A stretch of 64,000 bases of DNA from Bradyrhizobium sp. 132 (GTDB lineage Bacteria; Pseudomonadota; Alphaproteobacteria; Rhizobiales; Xanthobacteraceae), in the NCBI RefSeq assembly GCF_023074185.1, contig NZ_JADPKY010000030.1:62001-126000 (forward strand). Reading direction: 5' to 3'. Below the pieces are notes generated by a model. That model was not told the origin of the DNA. It did no database searches and saw only the letters and a list, made by a program, of their open reading frames with translations. The number at the start of each line of letters is the position of its first letter. The stretch's first letter is position 1. This document shows positions 36,124 to 46,765 of this stretch, piece by piece. Position numbers and translations under genes: made by a program.

Positions 36124-36260
36124 CTCGTGTCCCGGACGCGATGCAGCGCGAAGCGGTGCAGCGCAGAGCCGGGACCCATTATGAAGCTCGGCAGGACCGG
36201 CTTTGTAGGCCCCGGCTCTGCAGCGCATCACTTCGTGCTGCGCAGCGTCCGGGGCACGAG
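36124..36260. repeat. Dispersed palindromic repeat, family A, copy 3
   Basis: CTCGTGTCCCGGACGCGATGCAGCGC...GCGTCCGGGGCACGAG with the internal CCCCGGCTCTGCAGCGC block, the same as copies 1 and 2. It lies between moaB and the metalloprotease gene, ending 7 bases before the latter's stop. Confidence 0.9.
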
Positions 36261-36267
36261 ATCATCG

Positions 36268-37203
36268 CTACAACGACCCGCCGCCGAACGTGTTGCAGGC
36301 CTGGACCGTGCCCTGCTGGTAGCCGGTCATGAACCACTGTTTGCGTTGCGCCGCCGAGCCGTGGGTGAAGGAATCGGGCACGACGCGGCCCGTGGCCTGG
36401 CGCTGCAGCGTGTCGTCGCCGATCGCGCTCGCCGTGGTGAGTGCGGCGTCGATGTCGCCCGGCTCCAGGAAGTTCGGCCGCTTCTTCGCCTCGCGATTGA
36501 CCCAGACACCGGACAGGCAATCGGCCTGCAATTCAACCTTCACCTGGAGCGCATTCGATTCCGCCTTGCTGCCGGCCTGCTGCTGCAGTCGCGTCACGCG
36601 CGGAATGATGCCGAGCAGGTTCTGGATGTGATGGCCCGCCTCATGGGCAATGATGTAGGCGGTGGTGAAGTTACAGGCGGACTTGCCGGAGCAGCCGCGA
36701 AAACGCGTCTCGACCTCGCGGAAGAAACCGGTATCGAGGAAGATGGTCTTGTCGGGCGGACAATAGAACGGTCCCATTGCCGACTCTGCCCGGCCGCAAC
36801 GGCCGCCATTGGTGACGTTGCGGAACAGCACGACCTTCGGACCGGTGTAGGACTGGCCCGAGGCCTGGAAGATCTCGCTCCAGCGATCGTCGATCTCGCC
36901 GAGGATGCCGGAAATCATGCTGCCCATCTCGTCGGTCGGCGCACCGCGCTTCGCCGAGGACGACTGGCGATCGGTCTGGTAGGACGGCGCCTGACCGCCG
37001 CCGGTCAGGATCTCGGCGCCGCCGATCAGGATGCGCGGATCGATCCCGAAGGCATAGCCGACCAGGCCGAGCACGATCATGGCGCCGATGCCGAGCCCGC
37101 CGCCGCCCATGGGCAGGCCGAACCCGCCTCCTCCACCACCGCCGCCGCCATCGTCGCGACGATCCTCGATATCGTCGCTGCGGCGGAAATCATCGTAGCG
37201 CAT
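36268..37203 (-). CDS. YpfJ-family neutral zinc metallopeptidase
   Basis: 311 residues with the zinc motif HEAGH at 187-191 (in YIIAHEAGHHIQNLLG), VVLFRNVTNGGRCGRAE, FYCPPDKTIFLDTGFF, and VELQADCLSGVWVNRE carrying the further Glu ligand. After a Gly-rich stretch (residues ~19-40) there is one membrane helix (IGAMIVLGLVGYAFG). Likely membrane-anchored with the protease outside. The role of the family is not well known. Confidence 0.88.
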   Translation of the reverse strand: MRYDDFRRSDDIEDRRDDGGGGGGGGGFGLPMGGGGLGIGAMIVLGLVGYAFGIDPRILIGGAEILTGGGQAPSYQTDRQSSSAKRGAPTDEMGSMISGILGEIDDRWSEIFQASGQSYTGPKVVLFRNVTNGGRCGRAESAMGPFYCPPDKTIFLDTGFFREVETRFRGCSGKSACNFTTAYIIAHEAGHHIQNLLGIIPRVTRLQQQAGSKAESNALQVKVELQADCLSGVWVNREAKKRPNFLEPGDIDAALTTASAIGDDTLQRQATGRVVPDSFTHGSAAQRKQWFMTGYQQGTVQACNTFGGGSL

Positions 37204-38738
<1,535 letters not shown>

Positions 38739-38757
38739 GCTTCCCGCGATCTTGAAG

Positions 38758-38847
38758 GGTGGGCAAAGCGAATCGTGCCCACCATCCCTGTCAATCCGGA
38801 CCGAAGCAGTGCTGGTGGGCACGGCGCTTTGCGCCTTTGCCCACCCC
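38758..38847. repeat. Dispersed palindromic repeat, family B, copy 2
   Basis: Begins GGGTGGGCAAAGCG and ends CGCCTTTGCCCACCCC, an inverted pair; inside are CGTGCCCACCA and TGGTGGGCACGG. It lies just downstream of ccrM and could act as its terminator. Confidence 0.85.
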
Positions 38848-38914
38848 ACGGCGTCTTGAATGACGTGACGGCCGGGACTAGATTTGAGAGGTCAGTCCCG
38901 ACCGGTCGGCTCCC

Positions 38915-39241
38915 ATGCGACGACAGTCCGAGACATTGCTGCTGCTACCGCTACTGCCGATCTTCCTGGTCGGCATGTTTCCGATGTTCCTGATCGCGCT
39001 GCTGGGCTTCTTCGGCCTCGCCTTGTTCGGCGTGCTCGTGGTCTGCGCCGGGCTCGCCAGCAGCAACGAGGCACACGACAATTTCAATCATGACGTCATC
39101 ATTCACGGCAACGCGCGCGGATCTGAACGCAAGGCGCGGGCCTCCGACATGCATATCGCCACGCGGCTCGGGCTGCGCCTGGAGGCCGTGGGCGCGGCCA
39201 TGGTCATTACGGCGGCGATTGGCCTTTGTTACGCCGGCTGA
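38915..39241 (+). CDS. Small two-helix membrane protein, unknown function
   Basis: 108 residues with two predicted membrane regions: LLLLPLLPIFLVGMFPMFLI and LALFGVLVVCAGL at the N-terminus (possibly two closely spaced helices) and EAVGAAMVITAAIGLCYAG at the C-terminus, separated by a charged segment. I do not recognise a family. It stands alone between ccrM and a GST gene on the same strand. Confidence 0.6.
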   Translation: MRRQSETLLLLPLLPIFLVGMFPMFLIALLGFFGLALFGVLVVCAGLASSNEAHDNFNHDVIIHGNARGSERKARASDMHIATRLGLRLEAVGAAMVITAAIGLCYAG

Positions 39242-39373
39242 TCTGCATGGCGCGCAGGTGCCGCCCGGCAAACTCGCCGGTTGCTCCCACCGACAAGGTT
39301 CAGGCAAGAGAAGGCCGTCAGCGACAGTGACGCTGCCTCCGCTCTCGGCCACCAAACACTGGGGAGACGCCCG

Positions 39374-40060
39374 ATGCTCAAATTCTATTTCAACGGTTCG
39401 CCGAACCCGACCAAGGTCGCGCTTTATCTCGAAGAGTCCGGCCTGCCCTTCGAGCCGGTGAAGATCGACACCCGCAAGGGCGAGCAGTTCACGCCGGACT
39501 ATCTGAAGATCAATCCGAACGGCAAGGTGCCGGCGATCGACGACAACGGCACCATCGTGTTCGATTCCAACGCCATCCTGCTCTATCTCGCCGAGACAAC
39601 CGGCAAATTCCTGCCCGCCGCCGATTTTCGCGGCGAGACGCTGTCATGGCTGATGTTCATCGCCACGGGCGTCGGGCCCTATTCGGGTCAGGCCGTTCAC
39701 TTCAAGCATTTTGCGCCGAAGGACCAGAACCACGACTACGCGCATAACCGCTATCAGTTCGAGACCGATCGCCACTACAAGATTCTCGACGGCCACCTCG
39801 CCAGCCGCCGCTATGTGGTCGGCGACGGCTATTCGATCGTCGACATGGCGCTATGGGGTTGGGCCCGGATGGTGCCGTTCAAGCTCGGCGACGACGCCTT
39901 TGCACGATATCCGAACGTGAAGCGGCTGGTGGACGAGGTCTCGGCGCGGCCCGCGGCGGCGCGCGCGATCGCGTTGAAGGACAAGTTCACCTTCAAGGCC
40001 GAAATGGACGACGAGGCCCGCGGCAACATGTTCAAGCACATGACCACGAAAGTGGCCTGA
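39374..40060 (+). CDS. Glutathione S-transferase family protein
   Basis: 228 residues. N-terminal thioredoxin fold: LKFYFNGSPNPTKVALYLEE, NPNGKVPAIDDNGTIVFDSN (cis-Pro in KVPAI and the Asp-Ser that binds glutathione's gamma-Glu), AILLYLAETTGKFLP; C-terminal helical domain with YSIVDMALWGWAR. Motif spacing resembles the nu-class/YfcG group, which have disulfide reductase activity, but the exact class is not certain. ATG 39374 is chosen from a longer frame. A perfect terminator follows. Confidence 0.88.
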   Translation: MLKFYFNGSPNPTKVALYLEESGLPFEPVKIDTRKGEQFTPDYLKINPNGKVPAIDDNGTIVFDSNAILLYLAETTGKFLPAADFRGETLSWLMFIATGVGPYSGQAVHFKHFAPKDQNHDYAHNRYQFETDRHYKILDGHLASRRYVVGDGYSIVDMALWGWARMVPFKLGDDAFARYPNVKRLVDEVSARPAAARAIALKDKFTFKAEMDDEARGNMFKHMTTKVA

Positions 40061-40082
40061 TCGCGCCACGCCGCTAAGCGAG

Positions 40083-40107
40083 GCCACGCGCATGCGCGTG
40101 GCTTTTT
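40083..40107 (+). terminator. Rho-independent terminator of the GST gene
   Basis: GCCACGCGCA/TGCGCGTGGC perfect 20-base palindrome (40083-40102) followed by TTTTT (40103-40107). Confidence 0.88.
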
Positions 40108-40118
40108 GCCTTCAAGCC

Positions 40119-42128
40119 TCAGGCGGCGTGGACCGAGTTGAGGAACTTGGTGACCTCTTGCTTCAACCGGTTGCTGTCGGCCGACAGCGAACGCGCCGCC
40201 GAGAGCACCTGCGAGGAAGCCGAGCCGGTCTCGGAGGCGCCGCGCTGCACGTCGCCGATGTTGGACGACACAAGCTGCGTGCCTTGGGCAGCCTGCTGGA
40301 CGTTGCGGGAGATCTCCTGCGTGGCCGCGCCCTGCTCTTCGACGGCAGCGGCGACGGTCGACGAGATCTCCGACAGCCGCTGGATGGTGCCGCTGATTTC
40401 CCTGATCGAGCCAACCGACTCCTCCGTCGCGGCCTGGATGCCCGAAACCTGCTGAGCGATCTCGCCAGTGGCCTTCGCGGTCTGCTCGGCGAGCGCCTTG
40501 ACCTCCGAGGCCACCACGGCAAAGCCGCGGCCGGCTTCGCCTGCGCGCGCCGCTTCGATGGTGGCGTTCAGCGCCAGGAGGTTGGTCTGGCCGGCGATGG
40601 TGCTGATCAGTTCAACCACGTCACCGATGCGGGCCGCGGCCTTGGAAAGCTCGCCGACACGCGCGTTGGTCCTGCTCGCCTGACCGACGGCTTCGCCGGC
40701 GATGCGGGCCGATTCCTGTACCTGGCGCGCGATCTCCGTCACCGACGAGGACAGCTGTTCCGTCGCCGAGGCAACCGCCTGCACGTTGGCCGTGGCTTCC
40801 TGCGACGCGGAGGCGACTTCCGTCGATAGATCCTGGGCCCGCGAAGCGGTCGTGGTCAAAGTGCCTGCGGACGCCTCGAGCTCGTGCGATGCCGACGACA
40901 CGGTGTCGACGATCTCGCCCACGGCCTGCTCGAACTGGTCGGCCAGTTTCACCATGTCGGCTTTGCGGCTCTCGGCCTGGCGCGCCTCGATTTCGGTCTG
41001 CTCATGGCGCAGGCGCTCGGTGTCGATCATGTTGGTCTTGAACACCTCGATCGCCTTGGCCATGTCGCCGATCTCGTCAGGCTTGCCGCGGCCGGGGATC
41101 GCGACCTCGAGATTGCCGCCGGCAAGCAGCCCCATCGCGCGCGTCATCGAGGTCAGGGGACCGACGATGCTGCGGGCGATCAGGAAGGCGACGATCAATC
41201 CAAACAGGATGGCAAGGCCGCCCGCGATCTCCTGCACGGTCGTCGTGCCGTCAATGACGGCTTCGGCCCTGCTGCGCGAATCCTTGTAGTCCTTCTTCAA
41301 GGCCGTTTCCGCGACCTTGAGCTTGGCGATACTGTCGACGATGAGAGGCGCGAGGTTCTTGTGGTAGATCTCGTCGGCCTGGAGCATCGCCGCCGACGTC
41401 GTCTCGAAGGCGGTTTTGTAGATTCCGAGCGAAGTCTTCACCGGGGCGAGCGTGGTTCGTAATTCGGTCGCCTGCGGGCTCTTTTCGATCGCTGCGAGCC
41501 GCTGCGACGCCCTGTCTACATTGGTTCTGAAGTTCGCGGGCCCCTTCACGTCGCGCAGGGCCAGGAAACGCCAGTTTGCGATCTGAACGAGAAGAAGCCT
41601 GGATTCGAGGTCGGCGACGAGGGACGCAGTGTCTTCATCGACGGCTGCGCGCGCCACATCGACCAGCTTGTTCATCTTGACGGTGAGCTCATCGCCGCTC
41701 GGCAGCAGCGTCGCCTTGCCGGTTCTCGCCTCGTTGACGGCGTCGCCGAGATTGTCACGCAGGCTTCGCATCTTGGCGATGTCGGCGATCAGATCATTGT
41801 AGAGCTTTCGGCGCTCCTCGGAGAGCGTGCCCTTCGCCCCGACTTGCAACAGCTCGGTCGCCGCGGCCTCCCGTTCCGCCGCCTCCCGCATTGCAGGCTC
41901 GTTGGCGTCATAAATGTATCGCAGATTGGCCCGCTGGATCGCCTGAAGATGGGTCGATATCTCCAGAACCCGTGCCGTACTGTCCGAAAACGCCGAGGCC
42001 TTTGCGACCTGATCCTGCACGGTCCGTAAATTCCAGACGGCGACCACCGCCATTACGAGACCAACCGCCACCAAGGCCATGAAACCTGCGTACAGGCGTC
42101 CCCTGATCCGCAAACGAAAACTCGGCAT
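40119..42128 (-). CDS. Methyl-accepting chemotaxis protein
   Basis: 669-residue transmembrane chemoreceptor. An N-terminal membrane helix ([20 protein letters not shown]) is followed by a ~270-residue helical periplasmic sensor, a second helix ([20 protein letters not shown]), a HAMP domain ([20 protein letters not shown]) and the cytoplasmic signalling tip with the conserved [20 protein letters not shown] hairpin. No CheR-tethering pentapeptide at the C-terminus. ATG 42128 is chosen; the frame can start at 42173. The ligand is unknown. No che genes are close by, so it works with a distant chemotaxis cluster. Confidence 0.93.
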   Translation of the reverse strand: MPSFRLRIRGRLYAGFMALVAVGLVMAVVAVWNLRTVQDQVAKASAFSDSTARVLEISTHLQAIQRANLRYIYDANEPAMREAAEREAAATELLQVGAKGTLSEERRKLYNDLIADIAKMRSLRDNLGDAVNEARTGKATLLPSGDELTVKMNKLVDVARAAVDEDTASLVADLESRLLLVQIANWRFLALRDVKGPANFRTNVDRASQRLAAIEKSPQATELRTTLAPVKTSLGIYKTAFETTSAAMLQADEIYHKNLAPLIVDSIAKLKVAETALKKDYKDSRSRAEAVIDGTTTVQEIAGGLAILFGLIVAFLIARSIVGPLTSMTRAMGLLAGGNLEVAIPGRGKPDEIGDMAKAIEVFKTNMIDTERLRHEQTEIEARQAESRKADMVKLADQFEQAVGEIVDTVSSASHELEASAGTLTTTASRAQDLSTEVASASQEATANVQAVASATEQLSSSVTEIARQVQESARIAGEAVGQASRTNARVGELSKAAARIGDVVELISTIAGQTNLLALNATIEAARAGEAGRGFAVVASEVKALAEQTAKATGEIAQQVSGIQAATEESVGSIREISGTIQRLSEISSTVAAAVEEQGAATQEISRNVQQAAQGTQLVSSNIGDVQRGASETGSASSQVLSAARSLSADSNRLKQEVTKFLNSVHAA

Positions 42129-42467
42129 TCCCACTGTCCACCCAGATGCATGTGAATTCGGGCGGACGAACAACTCCGGCGATCGTCACGGCCACCCCCG
42201 GCAGCCGCGCGTCACGCTTTACGCGACTCACGCTGCACTGCGACACAATGGGGGACACTCGTTAATTGAACCTTCAAATTTTTCGAGCGCGCATGCGTCA
42301 GACGGCACAACATCGCTGATTTTATCGGCAGGTTGAGCACGGTTTTGGCGCGAAGCCCGCAGCAGCGTGCAGGCCGCTGCAGCTTATCCGGACTGCGCCA
42401 GACCGACACGACCATCGCCGACGGGGCGGACGGCAGCGGTCGCCGAACGCGACGCCGCTCGACCCGC
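42129..42467. other. Intergenic region upstream of the chemoreceptor gene
   Basis: About 340 bases holding the chemoreceptor promoter. GTCACGCTTTACGCGACTCAC near 42209-42230 and AT-rich TTAATTGAACCTTCAAATTT at 42261-42280 are candidate promoter parts. No gene seen. Confidence 0.35.
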
Positions 42468-42902
42468 TCAGCTCACGGCCGTTTGCGGAAACGGGCCGAG
42501 TGCCTTCTCGGTCAGCACCGAGTCGCAATATTCCCGGATCTCCTTGATCTTGCCGTCCTCGAGACGAAACACGAGACAATAGTCGTTGTCATAGCGCACC
42601 CCCTCGGGCGTGACGTTGTCGCCCTTGGCCTCCACGACGACGATGTCGCCGTCGGCAATGAAGCGGTGGGCGACGGTCCGTGTCCGGTCGACCAGACGGG
42701 TCCGCACATAGGCATGCAGATCGTTGAGGATCGCCTCTTTCCCTGCGAAGGTGCGCGACCAGGAGTACTGGCCGGTCACGACCCATCTGGCGTCGTCGGC
42801 AAGACTTGCGGTGAACAAGGCGCGGTCGCGCGCGACCGGATCGGAACTGGCGGCGGCCGCGAAAATATCCTGCATCAGTTTTTTGTTGGCATTTGCGCTC
42901 AT
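42468..42902 (-). CDS. SnoaL-like/NTF2-fold protein
   Basis: 144 residues of the nuclear transport factor 2 fold: NANKKLMQDIFAAAASSDPV, DDARWVVTGQYSWSRTFAGK, EAILNDLHAYVRTRL, FIADGDIVVVEAKGDNVTPE and NDYCLVFRLEDGKIKEIREY, the last being the ketosteroid isomerase/SnoaL ending. Likely binds or converts a small ligand; the reaction is unknown. It diverges from a LysR regulator across 90 bases, so it is probably that regulator's target. Confidence 0.83.
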   Translation of the reverse strand: MSANANKKLMQDIFAAAASSDPVARDRALFTASLADDARWVVTGQYSWSRTFAGKEAILNDLHAYVRTRLVDRTRTVAHRFIADGDIVVVEAKGDNVTPEGVRYDNDYCLVFRLEDGKIKEIREYCDSVLTEKALGPFPQTAVS

Positions 42903-42992
42903 GGCGGCATCTCCGTTGGTGAGAACACCGGGATCATCGCCGCCGGCTCTAAATTCTTCAAATCGATAGCGGATATGATATCTATTCGCCTC
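42903..42992. promoter_or_regulatory. Divergent promoter of the SnoaL-like and LysR genes
   Basis: 90-base shared gap. CGATAG (42964-42969) and CTATTCG (42982-42988) form an interrupted inverted repeat around an AT-rich GGATATGATAT core, a plausible LysR site. No measured evidence. Confidence 0.4.
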
Positions 42993-43910
42993 ATGAATTT
43001 GAATTCGCTCGACCTCAACCTTCTGACCGCGCTCGACGCGCTGCTGCGCGAGGCCAGCGTCAGCCGCGCCGCCTTGCGGATCGGACTCTCGCAGCCGGCG
43101 GCGAGCCATGCGCTGCAGCGCCTGCGCGACATCTTTGGCGATCCGCTCCTGGTGCGCACAGGCGCGCGGATGGAGCTGACGCCACGGGCGCACGCCTTGC
43201 GCGCGCCGCTGGCGCAGGCGCTCGACCAGGTGCGCGGGCTGTTCGTGCCTGACGACTTCGACGCCGGCCGCAGCGAACGGCAATTCCGCCTGATGATGCC
43301 GGATCTCGCGGTTGAGCTCCTGATGCCGCCGTTGATGGAGAAGGTGACGCGCGTTGCGCCCAACGTCCGCATCGACATCGTGCCGTGGCGGGGACCTGCG
43401 ATCTTCAACACCGAGTTCGCCCGCACCATCGATCTCGTGATCTCGATCGGCAACGCGTTCAAGGGCTTTCATCGGCAGCTGCTCTACACCGACAGCGATG
43501 CGCTGGCAGTGCGGCGCGGCCATCCCATGGCTGTGAAGCTGAAGCGGCGCGAGACGTTCCTCGCCGCACGCCATGTCGGCGTCATCATCCGCGGCAGCGC
43601 TGAGGACCTGATCGACACCTGGCTGCGCACCAAGGGCATCGACCGGCACATTTCACTGGTGGTCCCGGGTTATCTCGAAGCGCTGCACGTCACTGCCCGC
43701 ACCGACCTCGTTGCCTTCGTGCCGCGCCGGCTGATCGCGGCGCTGTCGAAGCAGTTCGGCCTCGTCACGGTGACGCCGCCGCTCGACCCCGGCGTCGACG
43801 AGCAGTTCATGTTCTACCCGACGCGGTCCCAGATGGACCCGGGATCGATCTGGTTGCGGCGATTGATGCTGGAGACGGGACGAGAATTGGAGAAGCGAAA
43901 GGCTTCCTAA
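42993..43910 (+). CDS. LysR-family transcriptional regulator
   Basis: 305 residues with the LysR helix-turn-helix at the N-terminus: LNSLDLNLLTALDALLREAS, VSRAALRIGLSQPAASHALQ, RLRDIFGDPLLVRTGARMEL, followed by a periplasmic-binding-protein-like effector domain. Start ATG 42993 was chosen because the frame upstream (to 42333) has no similarity. It diverges from the SnoaL-like gene it may control. The effector is unknown. Confidence 0.92.
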   Translation: MNLNSLDLNLLTALDALLREASVSRAALRIGLSQPAASHALQRLRDIFGDPLLVRTGARMELTPRAHALRAPLAQALDQVRGLFVPDDFDAGRSERQFRLMMPDLAVELLMPPLMEKVTRVAPNVRIDIVPWRGPAIFNTEFARTIDLVISIGNAFKGFHRQLLYTDSDALAVRRGHPMAVKLKRRETFLAARHVGVIIRGSAEDLIDTWLRTKGIDRHISLVVPGYLEALHVTARTDLVAFVPRRLIAALSKQFGLVTVTPPLDPGVDEQFMFYPTRSQMDPGSIWLRRLMLETGRELEKRKAS

Positions 43911-43925
43911 CGTCGCAGTCCCACA

Positions 43926-44010
43926 GGGTGGCAAAGCGAAGCGTGCCCACCCCTTCTGCTGTCGCGTGGAAGTTGATGGGCACGGCGCTTTGCGCTTTTG
44001 CCCGCCCTAC
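43926..44010. repeat. Dispersed palindromic repeat, family B, copy 3
   Basis: GGGTGGCAAAGCGAAGCGTG ... CACGGCGCTTTGCGCTTTTG CCCGCCC: the same inverted core as copies at 11534 and 38758. Lies between the convergent stops of the LysR and GST genes. Confidence 0.85.
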
Positions 44011-44016
44011 AAGATC

Positions 44017-44637
44017 CTACGCCTTCTGCGCGTCCATCACCTTGCGCACGGCGGGACGGTCGGACATGCGCTTGAAGTGATCGGCGATCTTCGGCGTTGC
44101 GTTGATGTCGACGCTGTCGCCTTCAAGCCAGGTCGACAGGGTGTAGAGATAGGGGTCGCAGATCGTGTACTGCTCGCCCATCACCCAGGGCCCCTTGTAC
44201 ATCTTCTGCTCGATCAGGGAGAAGCACGCGCCCATGGTCTTCGGGATCATCTGCTTCATGTCGGCGAACGAGCTCTCTTCGCTCGCCCAGCGGGCGCCGC
44301 GCATCTTGTGGGCATGGTTGATGTGCACGGTCGAGCAGAGGTAGGAGTTGAACGACTGCACCTGGGCGAAGTCGAAGGGATCGTCCAGTGGCGCGAGCTC
44401 CGCCTTGGGGAAGGTCTGCGCAAGATAGGCCAGCATCGCCGGCGTCTCGGTCAGGACGCCGCGATCGGTCACCAGCGCGGGCACGCGGCCCTTCGGGTTG
44501 ATCGCGAGATAATCCGCGCTGGTCTGCTGGTTGGTCTTGAAGCTCAGCCGCTCGGCCGAATAGTCGGCACCGGCCTCTTCCAGGGTGATGTAGGTGGCGA
44601 GCGCGCAGGTGCCGGTGGCGTAGTAGAGCTTGAGCAT
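44017..44637 (-). CDS. Beta-class-like glutathione S-transferase
   Basis: 206 residues. LKLYYATGTCALATYITLEE carries the Cys10 used by bacterial beta-class GSTs to bind glutathione; then NPKGRVPALVTDRGVLTETP, AMLAYLAQTFPKAELAP, and the helical domain with DPYLYTLSTWLEGDSV. The ATG at 44637 matches the family start; an ATG four codons upstream (44649) gives MRSD first. The flavin monooxygenase gene diverges from it, so both might serve aromatic catabolism, but no substrate is shown. Confidence 0.9.
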   Translation of the reverse strand: MLKLYYATGTCALATYITLEEAGADYSAERLSFKTNQQTSADYLAINPKGRVPALVTDRGVLTETPAMLAYLAQTFPKAELAPLDDPFDFAQVQSFNSYLCSTVHINHAHKMRGARWASEESSFADMKQMIPKTMGACFSLIEQKMYKGPWVMGEQYTICDPYLYTLSTWLEGDSVDINATPKIADHFKRMSDRPAVRKVMDAQKA

Positions 44638-44777
44638 GTCGGACCTCATGAGAAAGCCGGAAGTTAACGGCTGCTGGCCCCGAGGTCCATAGTAGGGCAT
44701 TCTCAGTGCTCTTGCTCTTCGCAGTTGCCCACCGGCGCCCGCCTGTGCCAAGACCCCCCAATTGGAGGGGTTTTCTC

Positions 44778-46058
44778 ATGACCGTACTCATCGCCGGTGG
44801 CGGCATCGGCGGGCTGACGCTTGCGCTCAGCCTGCACGGAATCGGCATTCCCACGAAAGTGTTCGAGAGCGTCGCCGAACTGCGGCCGCTCGGCGTCGGC
44901 ATCAACGTGCTGCCGCATGCGGTGCGCGAGCTGATCGAGCTCGGCCTGATGGACAAGCTCGATGCCAGCGGCGTGCGCACCCGCGAGCTTGCCTATTTCT
45001 CCAGGCACGGCAAGCCGATCTGGAGCGAGCCGCGCGGGCTTGAGGCCGGTTATCAATGGCCGCAATTTTCGATCCATCGCGGCACGCTCCAGCAGCTCCT
45101 GCTCGACACCGCGATCGAACGCCTCGGACGCGACAACATCCTGACCAGCCATCATCTGACCGGCTGGAGCGAAACCGCTGACGGCGTGCGCGCCGATTTC
45201 ATCGACAAGGCAACCGGCAAGGCCGCGGGGACTTACGACGGCACGATCCTGATCGCCGCCGACGGCATCCATTCCGCCGCGCGAGAAAAACTCTATCCCG
45301 ACGAGGGCCCCCCGATCTGGAACGGCCGCATCCTCTGGCGCGGCGTCACGCCTGCAAAAGCCTTCCTTACCGGCCGCACCATGATCATGGCCGGACATGA
45401 GATCCTGAAATTCGTCTGCTATCCGATATCGAAAGAGCCGGACGCGGCGGGCAACCATTTGATCAACTGGGTTGCCGAGCGCCACATGCCGCCGACCTAT
45501 CAATGGCGGCGCGAGGACTATAACCGCACCGCGCGGCTGGAAGAGTTCTTGCCCTGGTTCGAGAGCTGGCAGTTCGACTGGCTCGACGTGCCCGGCCTGA
45601 TCAAGAACTGCCCGCATGCCTATGAATATCCGTTGGTCGACCGCGATCCGGTGTCGCAATGGACCTTTGGCCGGGTCACGCTGATGGGCGACGCCGCGCA
45701 TCCGATGTACCCGATCGGCTCCAACGGCGCCTCGCAGGCGATTCTCGATGCCCGCACCATCACGCGCGAGATCCTGGCGCACGGCCCGACGCAGGCGGCG
45801 CTGCTGGCTTATGAGGCCGAGCGGAGGCCTGCGACCACCGACCTGGTCCTGCTCAACCGCAAGAACGGCCCCGAGCAGGTGATGCAGCTCGTCGAGGAGC
45901 GCGCGCCCGATGGCTACAAGGTCGTCACCGACGTGCTGTCGCAGCAGGAGCTCGAGAATATTGCCGCCAACTACAAGCGCGTCGCCGGGTTTCAGGTGGA
46001 GGCGCTGAATGCGAAGCCACCGATCGTCAGCGCGCGTGCGAAACGCGTGGGAGCGTAG
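44778..46058 (+). CDS. FAD-dependent aromatic monooxygenase (salicylate/3-hydroxybenzoate hydroxylase-like)
   Basis: 426 residues with the FAD motif VLIAGGGIGGLTLALSLHGI, the FAD/NAD motif region LIAADGIHSAARE, and the ribityl-binding motif LMGDAAHPMYPIGSNGASQ. This is the group A flavoprotein hydroxylase pattern. ATG 44778 fits the GxGxxG position; the longer frame from 44706 does not. The true substrate is unknown; several catabolic families look alike at this level. Confidence 0.85.
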   Translation: MTVLIAGGGIGGLTLALSLHGIGIPTKVFESVAELRPLGVGINVLPHAVRELIELGLMDKLDASGVRTRELAYFSRHGKPIWSEPRGLEAGYQWPQFSIHRGTLQQLLLDTAIERLGRDNILTSHHLTGWSETADGVRADFIDKATGKAAGTYDGTILIAADGIHSAAREKLYPDEGPPIWNGRILWRGVTPAKAFLTGRTMIMAGHEILKFVCYPISKEPDAAGNHLINWVAERHMPPTYQWRREDYNRTARLEEFLPWFESWQFDWLDVPGLIKNCPHAYEYPLVDRDPVSQWTFGRVTLMGDAAHPMYPIGSNGASQAILDARTITREILAHGPTQAALLAYEAERRPATTDLVLLNRKNGPEQVMQLVEERAPDGYKVVTDVLSQQELENIAANYKRVAGFQVEALNAKPPIVSARAKRVGA

Positions 46059-46080
46059 TACTCTTGCTCAAGCGAGATGC

Positions 46081-46255
46081 ACATTGATGTGCCCTCGCCC
46101 GTTGTGGGAGAGGGCAGCGATGCCGGTCGACGCAGACTCACTTGGGTGAGGGGTTTATCGCCACGCGTTCGTCCCTCACGATTTGAACGCGCGGAGAGAT
46201 ACCCCTCATCCGGCGGTTTGCGCCACCTTCTCCCGCAAGCAAGGGGAGAAGGGGT
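46081..46255. repeat. Dispersed repeat, family E, copy 2 (longer version)
   Basis: CCCTCGCCCGTTGTGGGAGAGG ... CTTGGGTGAGGGGT, then CCCCTCATCCGGCGG...CAAGGGGAGAAGGGG. The second half repeats the copy at 35495. Intergenic, between convergent genes. Confidence 0.7.
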
Positions 46256-46268
46256 ACCGCACGCGCGG

Positions 46269-46697
46269 CTAGATTATTTGCCGCACCACCCTCGCCGCCT
46301 CCAGCAGCCGCTCGCTCGCGGTCGCCGTCGCCAGCAGCGTGCCGTCTTCCGCCGTCAGCCTGGCCTCGACGAACGCGATCGTCTTGCCGAGCTGGGTCAC
46401 TTTGGCCTCGCCGATGATCGGCCCGGGCTTTGCGGGGGCCAGGAAATTCACGGTCATGCTGATGGTGGTGGTGTAGAGCCGGCCCTCGCTCATCACCAGC
46501 ACGGCGGGGCCCATGGTGTCGTCGAGCATGGCCGAGAGCATGCCGCCCTGGATGAAACCGGCAGGATTGCAGAACTCAGGCTTGCCGTCGAAGGCGAGCT
46601 TGATCCAGCCTTCCTCCGGGCGAGCATCGAGCAGGCGCCATCCGAGCAGCTCGGCGCAGGGCGGCCTCTTGAAGTTGTCGAGCGCGGTCTTGATCAT
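46269..46697 (-). CDS. PaaI-type hotdog thioesterase
   Basis: 142-residue hotdog-fold protein. AGFIQGGMLSAMLDDTMGPA holds the GG and Asp used by PaaI thioesterases, followed by TISMTVNFLAPAKPGPIIGE and AKVTQLGKTIAFVEARLTAE. It hydrolyses an acyl-CoA, most likely; no neighbour pins the substrate. The ATG at 46697 was chosen because the longer frame runs through mutY. Confidence 0.88.
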   Translation of the reverse strand: MIKTALDNFKRPPCAELLGWRLLDARPEEGWIKLAFDGKPEFCNPAGFIQGGMLSAMLDDTMGPAVLVMSEGRLYTTTISMTVNFLAPAKPGPIIGEAKVTQLGKTIAFVEARLTAEDGTLLATATASERLLEAARVVRQII

Positions 46698-46765
46698 GCG
46701 AACCCTCCGTTGCCCTGCGTGAGTAGCCCAGGGTTGCTGACAGCATGGTGTCAGCAGGATGGGTC

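Noticed and set aside
42333..42992. N-terminal extension of the LysR frame
   Set aside because: The LysR helix-turn-helix begins at ATG 42993; the upstream 220 codons run antisense through the SnoaL-like gene.
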